Below are positions 23,819-36,215 of a stretch of DNA of 64,000 bases, in pieces (the first letter of the stretch is position 1; the number at the start of each line of letters is the position of its first letter). This DNA comes from Tridacna crocea (taxonomy: Eukaryota; Mollusca; Bivalvia; Cardiida; Cardiidae): positions 26,633,462 to 26,697,461 of the forward strand of contig OX031062.1 of the NCBI GenBank assembly GCA_943736015.1, in the 5' to 3' direction. A program made the position numbers and the translations under genes. The notes beneath the pieces are model-generated. The model was given only the letters and a program-made list of their open reading frames with translations. It did not search any database and was not told where the DNA came from.

Positions 23819-24800
23819 GCTCACCTTAAGCACAAGGTGCTCAAGGTGAGCTTTTCTGATAATGCCTTGTCCGTCGTGAATAAACTGTCATATGTCATTT
23901 GTCTCCCACCATCCAGGCATCAATTTTTACCTTGTGTGCACTCCAGAAAACATATTTTAAGTTGGTTATTCAGGAAACTTGATCAGAGTATTTGTTCTGA
24001 CCATATGTACACTGGACTAAAGCTATAAATAGCCTTGTGTGCTCTCTAGTGGGCACAATTTTAGCATGGTACTCTTTATGTATGGCCAGAATGTTTGTCT
24101 TGATATATCAGCTTGGCCGGGTAGCTCAGTGGTTACCTGGAAGTTTCGGGTGTGATATCTGGTTGTGGCGAACTTTCTTACTATCGGTATTTTGCCTCTC
24201 ATCTCTGATACATGTGAAAATGTAGTCAGCAATCAGTCAAGTCCTGTCAGTACTGGTGTAAAAAAGCCAGGAAACCGTTGAGTGCATCACTGACTGCCAT
24301 GATACGATCTAAGCTGTTGAATTTGTATTAAACTCCAATACAAAAAACAAGTTTTATATTTGGTGATATTGGGACAAAAACATGGTAAAATGTGAGAAAA
24401 ATCTTATTATGCAGTCATCTTTAGTCTTTAACTCATGAAACTTGGTCAGATTGTTTGTTTTGATGATGGCTGTGTGGACTGATTTGAAAATGGCACAAAT
24501 GTGTCACTTAGCCAAATCTGAGAAAAACGTTGTTTGCATTTTCTGTATGTCATTCATTGGGCTTGGTCAGAATTTTTGTCTTGATGATTTCCTGGACAAG
24601 TCTGAAATTGGATCACGCTAGGGCAAAAGTTGGTCACCTGGCCATACCTTAGAAAAAACTTTGTGTGCAGTCTAGATGCCACATTAATTTTCAGCCTTAT
24701 ACTCATGACACATGTTCAGAAAATGTCTATTTGTCAAAAAGGCTGTCTTTCTTTGGTAATTAACAAGCTTGAAATTGGGTCACAGTAGATAAAAAGGTGG
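23819..24800 (+). mobile_element. Helentron-like element (5), interrupted by a SINE
   Basis: The start agctcacctt...aaggtgagct is intact. Monomers continue on both sides of the SINE at 24111-24350. The 3' end is lost near a MITE fragment. Confidence 0.65.
24111..24350 (+). mobile_element. tRNA-derived SINE, family 2, copy 1
   Basis: The head is ggccgggtagctcagtggtt. The body has cgaactttctt, ttttgcctctcatctctg, agtactggtgt, aaagccaggaaac and the tail attaaactccaatac. The same body occurs at 30153-30403. Confidence 0.8.
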
Positions 24801-24818
24801 AGTTACGTTTGTTCTTTC

Positions 24819-24878
24819 TTGTCTGCATTTGCTATCAATTTGGACCAGTCTAAAATTTTATTGTTGGTACAGGGTTAA
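24819..24878 (-). mobile_element. Hairpin MITE fragment (one end only)
   Basis: It keeps the gtctgcatttgc, tttggaccagtctaaaat and acagggttaa end block only; the hairpin and the other end are missing. Confidence 0.65.
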
Positions 24879-24939
24879 ATGAATCATAGGAAGTAGGATT
24901 TTTATCCACAATGCAATGTTGTTTTCTTTTTGTTTCCAG

Positions 24940-24975
24940 GAGTCTCGACGACAGCACAAGAAATAACAACACCAG
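24940..24975 (+). CDS. Exon L4: 12-residue Thr linker
   Basis: A 36-bp exon lies after ttttgtttccag and ends CCA G before gtacat; phase 1-1. The peptide GVSTTAQEITTPG shares its start with L3 and its end with L1 and L3. It is the shortest linker. Support is its splice sites, phase and homology to L3. A hairpin MITE begins ~65 bp downstream. Confidence 0.75.
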
Positions 24976-25041
24976 GTACATGCCATAGTTCATTCACCTT
25001 TCACATTATGAAGCTATCTGAACGGTCTATAAAGTCTGAAC

Positions 25042-25264
25042 TTATTACCAAAGGACACAATTTTAGGTTTGTCCAAATTGAAAGCATTTGCAGAGGACAA
25101 AATAAAAGTGACTGAACATTTGAAATTTGTTTTGTAAAGGGTAGAAAACATTGTGGGAAAAGGACAAATACTGGTTACCAGCATTTTCTCCATTCCCAAC
25201 AATGTTTTCTAAAGGCTTATTTCTCAGGATCGTCAAAAGTACGGATTGTGTGGTAAAGGGTTAA
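25042..25264 (+). mobile_element. Hairpin MITE copy 14
   Basis: It runs from a degenerate ttattacca start to ggtaaagggttaa. The hairpin arms have several mismatches (ggacaaata versus ttttctcc). It starts ~65 bp after exon L4. Confidence 0.85.
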
Positions 25265-25429
25265 ACCATGTCTGCATTTTGTCTCGAAAAGGATTTTTTT
25301 ACAATTTCTCTTGTTCAATGAGTATTTTGGTTTCTGATTTAATGTACGTTTTTGCCTCTCCCTTGATGGAGGATATGTTGGGGAAAAAGAGATAAAGGAA
25401 AGCAGCACACTTTTTTTTTTAGTGTGACA

Positions 25430-26395
25430 GTGGGGCTCACATATTGAAATAATAAAGTGTAAAACCTAATGACCATTTACCGGGTCAGGTCTTTGAAAAA
25501 TGGTTGTGAGCTCTAGACCCTGCATTGTCAGTCTAATACTAATTTAGCTTGGTCAGATTGTTTTGCCTTGTTAATAAATCTCGGGTGAATTTGAAAAAAA
25601 AAGTTACATAGGGTCAAAAATTTGATCTATGGGTGAAATCCTAGAGAAAACACACACCTAGAGGTTGTAATTTTGAACCCATTATCACGAAATTTGGTTA
25701 GGATGTTTGTCTTTGTGATATCTTGGCCAAATGAATCACAGCGGGTTGAAATTTAAGTTATAAGGTCATATTTTTGAAAAAAAAAAATGTATACACACTA
25801 TAGGCTACAATTTTCGTATCCATTCTCGTGATATTTGGTCAGTTTGCTTGTCTTGATGAAATCTCGTACAAAACAAAAAAAGTCTCATTGTATCAGGAAA
25901 TCATTCTAAAGACTACATTTTTATGCTGATACCTATGAAACTAAATATGTTTCTCTGATATCTAGAATGATTATGAAATAGGCCAGATCGGTTAAAAAAG
26001 TCACTGGATCAGATCTTGTAAAACTATTGAAATCTAGAGGCTACATTTTTACTCTAATTCTCATGAAACCTTGTTAGAGTGTTTGCACCAAAGATTTCTC
26101 AGATCTACATGTAGTTGAAGGTGGGTTATATCGGGTATAAGCTTAGGACACAAGTTCAATTTGAAATCGCTTGTGTACATTCTGGGGCTCACATTTTAAG
26201 TTGAAAACCCATGGAAGTTGGTCAGAATGTTTGTCTTGGATATCAAGTTCAACAGTTCAAGTCTCTTTAAAGGTTGCTTAAACTCCTGAGGCCATAATTA
26301 TTTTCCGTCCAATACTTCTGAAAATTGGTGAGAGTATTTGTCTTGGTGATTTTTAGATTGTTTTTGAAATGACAGGCTTAAAATAGTACTACTTT
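25430..26395 (+). repeat. Diverged ~150-160-bp monomer array
   Basis: Units carry gtcagtctaatac, ttggtcagattgtttg, gatatcttgg and ggtcatattttga-like words. No termini recognised. Confidence 0.6.
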
Positions 26396-26984
26396 TTCTT
26401 ACCTTTTCTACTGTTTTGCATGCTACTTTCTTTTTCAAAAATACCGCCACCACTATTTTTTACTTTATGTATTAAAACTGAAAAACGAATATAGAAAGTA
26501 TTTTAGCTTGCAACAAAATGTTTTATACCCAAGCAATGTCTATGAACTTAAGTTCAGTTTAGGAGTTGGTGTTAGGTCTTCTACCCTTAGCTGGGACCCT
26601 GTTACTATTCGTTTTAAACCCATGCAAATTGCTTGTCATAGTTTCAAATATTAATTGTTATTGAGTGTGGTTTCTATAACACGGATAGATTTTTCTTCTT
26701 TCAAACAAAAAAGGCATGTATCAGCGGATCTTCACTAAATTTTATGCATTGTTCTGCTTTACAACTTGAAAATATATGTGAAATATGATAGATTTACTCT
26801 TTGAATTGTGGAAAATTAGGAAGTTTTAAGTTCACATAACTATTTATTGGCAGATTAATAACAGCCAAATTTTGTGTGTGGCTTATTATCATTAAGACAT
26901 CTTATGAGATAGCCATTGCTTAGAATCTTTTGATATTTATCAAACTCATTATCCCCCGCCGAATTTCGGGAAGTGATGGGCATG

Positions 26985-27035
26985 TTGGATTTAAAATGCA
27001 CAGTTTGGCGACCTTAGGGGCATCATGGGCCCTTG
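26985..27035 (+). mobile_element. Solo 3' end of a Helentron-like element
   Basis: gcgaccttaggggcatcatgggcccttgtttta matches the terminal hairpin pattern; little of the body precedes it. Confidence 0.5.
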
Positions 27036-28153
27036 TTTTACAAAGAGTTAATGAAATATGGTGGCAAATGACCACAATTCCAAAAAGCCTTGTGTAACAG
27101 TTTGTTTAAAAAGCAATGGTAAGGCCGGGTCAAAATCTAAGTCACTTGGTCAAATCTTAGATAAACCTTGTGTAGAGGCCACATTTAAAGTCCGGTAATC
27201 TTGAAGATTGGTTGGAATAATAGTCTTGATGATGTTTCGGACGAGGTTGAAATGGATCATGTCAGTTCAAAAATTAGGTCACTTGGTCAAACTTGAGAAA
27301 AAAAAAACCCTTGTATATGCTCTAGAGGTCACATTTCAGGTCCAGTTCTCTTTAAAGTAGTCGAAATGTTTGATTTTTTCTCTCTTGGTAAGCTTCAAAC
27401 TGTATAATGTCAGGTCAACAGCTGGGTTACATGGACAATTCTTAGAAAAAAAACTTGTGTTTGCTCTAGAGGCCATATTTTTAGCCCAATACTCTTGAAA
27501 ATAGGTCAGAATGCTTGTATTTATAACATCATGGACACAATCGAAATGGATCAGGTCGGGTCAAAAACTAGGCCTCTTGGTGTAATTTTTAAAACACTTG
27601 TGTACGCTCTAGAGGCTGCATTTTAATCCAGTACACTTGAAAGTTGGTCAGAATGTTTGTCTTATTTTTTATCTTTGACAAGTTTGAAAATGGGTTTAGT
27701 CGGGTCAGAAAACTTCGTCAAATCTTAGAAAAACTTTGTTTTCGCCATTTTAGGCACATTTTTAGTCAAATACTTTAGTAAATTGGTCAGAATGTGTCTT
27801 GATATCTTGGACAATACTGAAAATGGGTCATGCGGGGTCTAAAACTAGATCACAAGATCAAATTTTAGAAAAAACAAAACCTGGTGTACGCTGTAGATGC
27901 CACAATTTATCCAATGATCTTTACAGCTGTTCAGAATGTATGTGTTGATGATATCTGTGACAAGTTCGAAACGGCTCATTTCGAGTAAAAAAGTAGGTCA
28001 CCTGGTCAAATCTAAGATAAACCTTGTGTACGCCGTACATGCCACATTTTAAGTCCAGTAATTTTGAAAGTTTGTCAGAACGCTTGTCTTGATGATATTT
28101 CGAACAAGTTCGAAATGGGCTATGTCAGTTCAAAAAGTAGATCACTTGATCAC

Positions 28154-28333
28154 TTAAGCCATTACCACACGATCCCATCTTTTGACGCCCCTGAGAAAAA
28201 AGCCTTTAGAAAACATTATGGGAAAAGGAGAAAATGCTGGTAACCAGCATTTTCTCCTTTTCCCACAATGTTTTCTACCCTTCACAAAACAAATATCAAA
28301 TTTTCAGTCACTTTTATTTTGTTGTCTGCAAAA
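28154..28333 (-). mobile_element. Hairpin MITE copy 15, truncated right end
   Basis: It starts ttaagccattacca and has a full hairpin, but stops at the gttgtctgcaaa block. It is inserted in a tandem-monomer array, whose sequence resumes straight afterwards. Confidence 0.85.
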
Positions 28334-28963
28334 AGTGAAAAGTGTACGCCCTAGAAGCCAGATTTTAAATCCGATACTTTCTGAAGTTGGTCAGAATATT
28401 TGTTTTGATTTTATCTCAGACAAGTTTTATAAAATATCAGGTAAAAGAAATGGTTACACTGCCAAATCTTGGAAAGACCTTGTATGCACTGAAGGCCACA
28501 TTTTATTCAATCGTCTTGAAAGTTGGTCAGAATATATGTCTAGATAATATCTTGGACAAGACTGTAAATGGATCAGGTCGCGTCAAAATCTGGGTCACTA
28601 AGTCGAATCTTAGAAGAGCATTGTGATCGCTCTACATTTGCCGTGCAATACATATAAAACTTGGGCTGAATGTTTGTCATGATGATACTTAGTACGGGTT
28701 CGAAAATTGGTCATGTCCAGTCAAAAAACTAGGTCACCCAGCATGTTTGTCTTGATGATATCTCGAAGTTTGAAAATGGATCGTGTTGGGTCGAAAAGTA
28801 AGTTAATGCTAAAAAAAAACACATGGTATACCCACATATTTAGTCATATTACTCATGGAAGATGGTCAGAATGCTTGTCTTAAAGGATTTTGAAAACGGG
28901 TAATGTTAGGTCAAAGACTATGTCCATGGGACCATCTTTGAAAAAAAAAAATCTGCTATTCGC

Positions 28964-29192
28964 TTAACTCTTTACCACACAAGAATATTTTAGATTAGTC
29001 CAAATTGAAAGCATTTGCAGACAACAAAATAAAGGTGACTCAAAAATAGAAATTTGTTCTGGTAAGGGTAGAAAACATTGTGGGAAAAGGAGAAAATGCT
29101 GGTTACCAGCATTTTCTCCTTTTCCCACAGTGTTTTCAAAAGGCTTCTTTCTCAAGGGCGTCAAAAGTAGGGATTGTGTGGTAATGGGTTAA
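28964..29192 (+). mobile_element. Hairpin MITE copy 16
   Basis: Full length from ttaactctttacc to ggtaatgggttaa, also inserted in the 27090-29572 array. Confidence 0.9.
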
Positions 29193-29836
29193 GAGGCTAA
29201 ACTATTGGCGCAGTACTGATGGACCTTTGTCAGATATTTGATTTTGAAGATATCTTAGGTGAGTTTCAAGATGTGTTAGTTAAAAAACGAACTAGGTTCC
29301 TAGGTCAAATCATAGAAAAAAACATTTGTACAATATTGAGGCCAAAATTTTAGTTCATTATTCATGAAACGTTGTCAAAAGGTTTGTATTGATGAGATCT
29401 TGGATGAGTCTAGAAAAAGCTAATATACAAGTTTAGGCAAAATTTTCAGTCCAATAATTATGAAACCTTATTAGAATGTTTTTCATGATATTTCGAAAGA
29501 GATTTAAAATGGACCATGTTTAGTCAAAAGACTCAGATTAGCGACTTCAGGGCTCATATGGCCCTCTTGTAAAGAAACTTCTGGGGATTTTGAATGTATA
29601 ATTTAGATTGAATCGTATGCTTTTACGATGTCCTTGTCCATTTTCTGAAAATATTGGTCAATTGGTCAACATGTAAACACAGTGTGTGCCATATATAAGT
29701 TACAAGTTTTATGTACAATGTTCATGAAATTTAGTCGGAATATTTGTCTTGATGATTTATTGTTTTGAAATGAAACAGTATTTTATAATTCAAATCTGTA
29801 AATCTTTATATTGTCTGTTTCAGGTGAATACTATGA

Positions 29837-30066
29837 GTTATCTCTTTATCACATGACAGTATTTTAGATTTGCCTGAAACGAAAGCATTTACAGACGACA
29901 AAATAAAAGTGACTGAAAATTTGAAATTTGTTTTGCGAAGGGTAGAAAACATTGTTGAAAAAGGAGAAAATGCTGGTTACCAGAATTTTCTCATTTCCCC
30001 ACAATGTTTTCTAAAGGCTTCTTTCTCAGGGGCATCAAAAACATGGATTGTGTGGTAATGGGTTAA
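29837..30066 (+). mobile_element. Hairpin MITE copy 17
   Basis: It runs from a degenerate gttatctctttatc start to ggtaatgggttaa. One hairpin arm has changes (ccagaattttctcatttcc). Confidence 0.86.
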
Positions 30067-30152
30067 ATCGATAGGGTCGTCTTTGTATTTGTCGTCTGTG
30101 TCATAGTCCACGTTTACATAGTTGTCGTCTTCCTACAACAACCTGGCATTCT

Positions 30153-30403
30153 GCCCGCCCGGTAGGCTCAGTGTTGAGCGTGTAGGACTCATGACTTGGT
30201 GGTTGTGAGTTCGATACCCGGTTGAGGCAAACTTTCTTTCCGATGTATTTTCGCCTCTCACCTCTGTTGAAGCATGTGAGAATAGTAGTTGCTGGCTTTG
30301 GAAAGAAAGTACTGTTAGTACTGTTATGAGAAAGCCAGGAAACACATGTGCGTCACCGATCGCCATGATATGACCTTAGCTGTTAAACCCCAATACAACC
30401 AAC
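30153..30403 (+). mobile_element. tRNA-derived SINE, family 2, copy 2, with target duplication
   Basis: The head gcccggtaggctcagtgttg is followed by gagttcgatacccgg. A perfect 14-bp duplication (caacctggcattct) lies at 30139-30152 and 30404-30417. The clean duplication suggests a recent insertion. Confidence 0.9.
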
Positions 30404-30660
30404 CAACCTGGCATTCTATAGGGGAGGAGGCCAACAAAATTTTACAAGCAAGAAACAGAAGTGTTATTCAGGGAAATTTGATTTTAGTCCGGAAATGTCA
30501 GAGAAATTTCCCTTACTTAAATGGTGAACAACCTGCTCTGGCAAAAAGGGGCCTATTGCATCTCCTTGATCCATTATACCAAGGAAGCCATGACATAATT
30601 ATGGATCCATAAAATCTATTTAGTATAACAACAAATTGAAACTAGTCGAACACTGTTCCT

Positions 30661-30892
30661 TTAACTCTTTACCAAACGACAAAATTTGAGACTGGTCCAA
30701 ATTGAAACCACTTGCAGCCGAAAAAATAAAAGTAACTCAAAAACTGAAATTTGTTTCCAGCAGAGTAGAAAACATTGTGGGGGGAAAAGGAGAAATGGAT
30801 GGTTATCAGCATTTTCTCCTTTTCCAGCAACGTTTTCAAAAGGCTTCTATTGAAGAATTGTAAAAACCAGGGATTGTTTGGTAAAGGGTTAA
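30661..30892 (+). mobile_element. Hairpin MITE copy 18
   Basis: It runs from ttaactctttacc to ggtaaagggttaa and belongs to the subtype with aaaaccagggattg at the right. The hairpin arms have some mismatches. Confidence 0.87.
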
Positions 30893-31001
30893 GGTATATA
30901 AAATCTACCAACAGAAAAATATATCGACCCAGGTCAGCCTGCGTGGACTGTGCAAGCTTACTATGGTAGAGTATATTTTACAGAAGTATTAAGTTCCCCC
31001 T

Positions 31002-31129
31002 TTAACCCTTTACTCTATAGATACTCGTTTTGACGTATCAACAACAGACAGCTTTTGAAAACATTGTGGAAAAAAGAGAAATTGCTCGTAACGAGCAATT
31101 TCTCCTTTTTCCACAATGTTTTCCACTTA
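31002..31129. mobile_element. Hairpin MITE second subfamily, truncated
   Basis: The left end ttaaccctttact and atagatactcg match the complement of the right end at 9089. The hairpin attgctcgtaacgagcaat is perfect, and the sequence stops just after it. Confidence 0.78.
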
Positions 31130-31262
31130 ATCAGATATTTGTGTCCTCATTTACCCATTTTTTTGACATCATATATTTATTTGCTGCTGAAATGGAAGAG
31201 CCTCGATTTGGCATATCATGTACAGGGTTATCAGAGTCTGACTCTTATACACATTTTTTCAG

Positions 31263-31537
31263 GAGTTTGTCAAAAGATACTTATTAGCTCATCCAATGCG
31301 GAAGAAAATGGAGTTTTTGTACAAGCGATGCCATATGATGAGGATATTTTAGGGATTTTCGATGGAAATTCTTTGAAAGTGCAAGCAGCGAATGAAAATG
31401 AAACTGTCACACCGTCATCACTCCAGTTCTTTTTTGCTGAACCAACCAGAATGGAAAAATTCTTTTTTAATGTACACAACATCGACTCCTTAACCATGGT
31501 GTTTTTCACTCAACTTGGCGAAGCGCCAGTGAATGTT
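31263..31537 (+). CDS. Exon A4: first half of Cys-bracketed domain 4
   Basis: The exon starts after acattttttcag and ends AAT GTT before gtaagt; phase 1 to 0, 91 full codons. It begins GVCQKI and contains ISSSNA, GIFDG, an N-E-T sequon, an F-F-F aromatic strand and NIDSL. It aligns along its whole length with A3. No stops or frameshifts are seen. A truncated MITE of the hairpin superfamily lies just upstream (31002 to ~31129). An upstream ATG-led reading frame through it is fortuitous. Confidence 0.9.
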
Positions 31538-32000
31538 GTAAGTTTTGTAAATATCATTACATAATAGAACTAAGATTTACCAGAAACTCTGCATTAACTT
31601 TGATGTTTACTGCAAAATATAAAATAATAACGTTTTAATAGCGAGACGATCATTTTTGCATTGTGGAACCAAACTCTGGTGACCAGAAATGATGGCTTTT
31701 TACTTCCTTTAATACAATCCTATATAAAAGTTGTGTTATTTTTGTGACATTACTCAAGACTGTCACTAAATTCAAAATTAATTTTAAAAAAAGATTACCT
31801 TTCACGGTAAAGAAATACTACTAAAATTCTTTCTCTTATTCATAGATGGTTGATAAACTATTGCCTTACAGAACTCAGTTCAATATTTATAGTAATTTTT
31901 GTAATTAGAACTATCACATTTCCCTTTTCAACGCGAAAAAAGCAGTAGTTAATAACTTACTAATGAATTGAATTAACCTATTTATGGAATGAAGAGAATT

Positions 32001-32132
32001 ATTTTTGTTTTCATGGAGGTACAGTATTAAAAAAAACTAATCACACTCTTGTATGAAACCGCTTCGCGGTTTCATATAAAAGCGTGATTAGGTTTTGTTT
32101 TTTACCATACCTCCATGAAAACAAAAAAAAAA
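32001..32132. repeat. Perfect-looking hairpin with ~55-bp arms
   Basis: The arms ttttgttttcatggaggta...actaatcacac and their complement surround tatgaaaccgcttcgcggtttcata. This is probably the inverted core of another fold-back element. Sequence near 32985-33050 (cgtgaaag-attaccgatg, agatgaaatgaat) resembles one arm of the fold-back family at 9531. Confidence 0.75.
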
Positions 32133-34140
32133 TCTCTTTATTCCTTATAATTCAATATCACAGACAAAAAAATATGCACTTGAAAAATACTACCTACTTT
32201 TTTCATTGAAAATCCAATATTGCATATTTCTTTAATGTCCATTTCATTCTTAATTCATAGCGCGGTAAAACTGAGAATAAAGATGTTAGAACCCAGCAAA
32301 GTGACAATGAGTTTTCAGCTCTTTATTTGAATTTACCGTTGGATTTTTTTTTCAATATTTATAGAAAATAAATTAGCTAGCAAGTTGAATTTCAGACTTG
32401 ATAAAGATCAGAAATCAGAGAAACCATTTTGAAATTTCATATACATGTTTGTTTACATTAATTTGACTGCAAAAGTAGTCCCGGCACTGCTGAAAAATTT
32501 TCAGCCAATCAGAACTTGCCATTGTTCGTGAAAAAAAAAAAACTAATATTGAATATTACCTCATAAATCTCAAATCCTGCAGCTGTGCTTTGTTTACCCG
32601 TATTCATACCAGTTAAGTGTACTTTTTTTTCAGTTTATCGAGAAATAATCGTGGATTACGGTCTGCTTTTTCGATTTCACATTTTTTTTAACTCCTCAAT
32701 TGAAGATGGAAACGGTAATTTCAGTACACTATTTACCTATGTAAAAAGGGAAAGATGATGTAATTTACAAGCATTTACCTTATATTTCTTGTGCTTTACA
32801 TAATATTGTAATAAGTGAAGAGGTTACGTCACAGGGAATTACCGAAACCGACTGTACTGTATTTTGTCGAATGTCCCAGCAAAAAAGAGATTAGAAGCAT
32901 GAAAAAATGAATATACACAGGTGATTTTGTTTTTTGGTGAAATATCCAAATTAAGGTTTCCGCGTTTTCCCATGGCTGTACTACTCGTGAAAGCATTACC
33001 GATGATATTCCCTAGATGAAATGAATATCGATTTATATAAAAGAAAATATCCTATATTTATCTTCACCCCGCTTCCATTGAAAGATAAAGAGATATTGTT
33101 TTGTACGTCGTCCGTTTCTTCGACCGTTAGTCGGTGCTAAGCTTGTGATTCTTTCGCCCAATATATGGAAATTTCTCTTGCTAGTTTTTGAGGATTTAGG
33201 GATAATTTCATGGGTTCGTGGGTTGGCTATCTGAATATATTGATATTTCTGAGATCAATTTACCCGCGAAAAAGGAGGGATGCCAGTCCTTACAAAAATG
33301 ACTGACAATCTCCCCATCTAATCAAAAAGTAATGCAAGTGATTTTTCCTGGGACAACTATCTTGTAAAACTGTCTTTTTTTTTAATTCCAGCTGTACCAA
33401 ACATGACAGTTATCAGAGTAAACAGTCAGAAAAAGTTTTTAAACAAGTTCCAAAGCGTTGAAAAAGTTGTACATAAACATGTTCATGTTCATAGGAATAG
33501 TCCTTTTTACCCCCGCTCCCCCGGCACAGCCCACCCCCTCTTCTCTGAATTACTTAAGCCTTTCTTTCAGCTGATTTACTAAGAAATACCTTTTGTCAAA
33601 CAATTGGGTCGTCCAAGCTATGGACAGAAAAAAAAACTATATATGTGGATAGATCTCCCTGCAATAAATTTTCTGTGAAGTTCCTTCAGATGTTAGCTTG
33701 AATTACTTATAATAAAAAGATTTATTCTACCTACATGTAAATGGTTTGGCAAATTTCAGTGAACATGAACCTAGGGCAATGGGAAAAAAAAAAGGAACAA
33801 GACACATCTTCGTATCTTATGTTTAACTATTGGGAACAGTATTATCAAATTTCTGATTCCCTAAGAATATTCTTGTGTTTGCTTTGTTCAAATGTTAATG
33901 AAACAGATACATGTATTATTCAATATAGTTACAGAACAATATGCATTTGGCAACCCTTATTAAGAATAGTTAAACCTACTTTGCTCAGCATAACAAGATA
34001 GCTGATAGTATACCATTATCCATAACTAACAACGACACTGAAGTAAGCGAAAAGGGATTAAGAAAGTAAAAAGTGATTCTCATTTCTGAAATCCAATTAC
34101 ATTTCGTATTCATTTTCAAACCTATAGGCGCCATAGCGAA

Positions 34141-34212
34141 AACAGGCATAGATTAAGATCAGATTACTCAGAATTTTCATTCTAATCTTAATCTGTACTC
34201 CATGCTTGTTTA
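34141..34212. repeat. Imperfect hairpin
   Basis: gcatagattaagatcaga and tctaatcttaatctg with catgcttgtt form an inverted repeat of ~25 bp arms about 180 bp before exon B4. It resembles the core of the MITE family at 19597 only weakly. Confidence 0.5.
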
Positions 34213-34389
34213 GTTAAGCCAGTAAGTAGTACAAAATATTCCCCTACTTTCAAGTGAGTGTAATTTCAGTTGTCGAAAGATGTCGAGCACATGTAATTGA
34301 TGCAGAATTAAGTAATTATTCTGTTTAGTTAAACAACAAACATTGTAATATCGTAATTCCTATATTTTAAGTATATGAATCTGTTACAG

Positions 34390-34561
34390 CCTATCAACGA
34401 TTCTGATCTGGTTACCACTCTCAATGGCTGGCCTCCAGGCAATGAAGACTTTCTGTTGACCGGTATAACTATAGCCAATATAAAACGTCCAACAGATCTT
34501 GAAGACAGTGAGATTAGCACCATTTCCAAATTGATTATGGAAGTTTGCACCAGTCGTCAAG
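34390..34561 (+). CDS. Exon B4: second half of Cys-bracketed domain 4
   Basis: The exon follows gaatctgttacag in phase 0 and ends CAA G before gtaaac; 172 bp, the same length as B3 and B5. It shares TTLNGWPPGN, LLTGI, RPTDLEDSEISTIS and MEVC with B3. An N-D-S sequon sits near its start. No linker exon is found directly downstream; the next recognisable exon is the six-Cys exon ~13 kb away. Either the intron is very long or intervening exons were missed or lost. Confidence 0.9.
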
Positions 34562-35221
34562 GTAAACTTTTGACACTATTATGATAATATGATGGGGGGG
34601 GCATGCTCTGGCAAAGGAGCTTAACACTTAAAGCGCTGAATATGTTTGTAAAACCTTTCTGAGTAGCCCTAATGTTGTTGTTTCAAGATTATTTCAGCCA
34701 TAACATGTAATAAGGTAGCGGACAGTGTAGTTCTGTGCAGTCTGATCTTAATCTGCACTGCTCGCAAAACCAAGTTAACTTCCAGCACTTTAAAGGTTAA
34801 GTATATCCCCGTGCTGCATTTTACAGAGAAAGAAATATTTACAAATGTGACCCATCACACAAAGAGGGACTGTCTAGGAATTTTGTACATCAATTAGATG
34901 AAAATAGATTAACGATGGCGCAGTTCAGTTTTAGTTGATAATTAAAAAAATATTGTATAACAAGGAACAAATACCAGTTTTTATACAGGAAATGTCATTA
35001 AAGCGATAAATGTCAACCCTGGTCAGCCTGACCTGAGTTGACTCTTTTCGCAGTTCCCTTTTTGCATGACAGGTCAAGTATATTTATGGACCAATTAAAT
35101 CCATTCTGTCTGATAACCTGCGGCATTCTTAGGTAGAATGGTTTCCAACCGATGACAATTCGATGATGGGTATGTGAGAAAGCAGCCTGTGCCTTTGTGC
35201 TGTGCCCATCGTCAACAGTTA

Positions 35222-36215
35222 ACATGTGGATGCTTTAGAGGCCACATTTTCAGTCTGATACTCGTGAAACTTTGTCAGAATGTTGTCTTGATGATATCTC
35301 GAACGAGTGCGAAAACGTCACGATGGGACCTAAGCTAAGTCACCAGTTAAAATCTTTGAAAATTAGACTGTTTTGGTATATTTCCAGTCCAAAGCTCAGA
35401 AAGGCTGGTCAGAATGTTTGCCCTGGTAATATCTCGGACATGTGTGAAAATTGGTCCCTTCCAGTCAAAATAAAGGGTACAGCATTTAATCTTTGTAAAA
35501 CCTAGTGAATGCTTTAGGGGCCACGTTTTATGTTTAATACTCCTGGCAGCTGGTCAGAAGGTGTTTGATAGTATCGAATTTGAAAATGGTATATACCAGA
35601 TCAAAAACTGGGTCACCGTATCAATCATAGAAAAAACCTTGTGTAGGCTCTTATCGCTACGCATTGAGTAAAAAAGTTATGAAAGTTATTAGTCAGAATA
35701 TTTGTCTTTATGATTTTTCGATTGGGTTTGAAAACGTTCTTATTTGGTAAAAAACTATGTGACTACGTCAAATCAGTGAAAAAAAAGCCCGTGATCGTGC
35801 TTAATACCATATTTTCTGTCTAATTCGTATAAGAATTAGTCAAAATGTTTGTCTTGATCATATTTGGATGAGTTTGAAAAAGGTTCACGTTGGGTCAAAA
35901 GCTAGGAGTCTTGGTCAGATCTTAGACATACCTTTTTGTTCACCCTATATGCCACATTTTCTTTTCAGTATGTATGAAAGTTAGAATGTATCTCTTTTGA
36001 TAGTATCTGCAAGTTTGAAAATTCTTTATGTTTGGCTTAAAAAAAAGGATCTGAAATAATTTCGAGAAAAGGCTTGTGCACAATCTAGAGGCCTCATTTC
36101 TCAGTTCAATACTTATGAAAGTTTGTCAGAATGTTTGTCATAATATCTTAGAAGAGGTTGAAATTAGGCCATCTTTGGTCAAAAGGCTCATGTTAGGCTA
36201 CCATGGCGCTCTGGT
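35222..36215 (+). mobile_element. Helentron-like monomer array (8)
   Basis: Six diverged ~155-bp units with gaggccacattttcagtctga, tcagaatgttgtcttgatga and cacgttgggtcaaaa. The 3' end aggctcatgttaggctacc-atggcgctctgg is a degraded form of the terminal palindrome. Confidence 0.68.

Larger units (their letters stand above)
27090..29572 (+). mobile_element. Long Helentron-like monomer array with two MITE insertions
   Basis: About a dozen ~150-160-bp units (gaggccacatttt, gttggtcagaatgtttgtctt, gggtcatgtcgggtcaaaa, aaaccttgtgta). MITEs sit at 28154-28333 and 28964-29192. The 3' end is attagcgacttcagggctcat followed by atggccctcttg. Confidence 0.75.
31538..34389. other. A4-B4 intron, largely unique
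   Basis: Holds the hairpin at 32001-32132, sequence with weak fold-back similarity near 32985-33050, a C-rich stretch (33511-33542) and the hairpin at 34141. No exon recognised between A4 and B4. Confidence 0.55.

Noticed and set aside
31055-31564. 169-codon frame as a single exon
   Set aside because: Its first part reads through a MITE and intron. Homology to A3 begins only after the AG at 31262, so the exon is 31263-31537.
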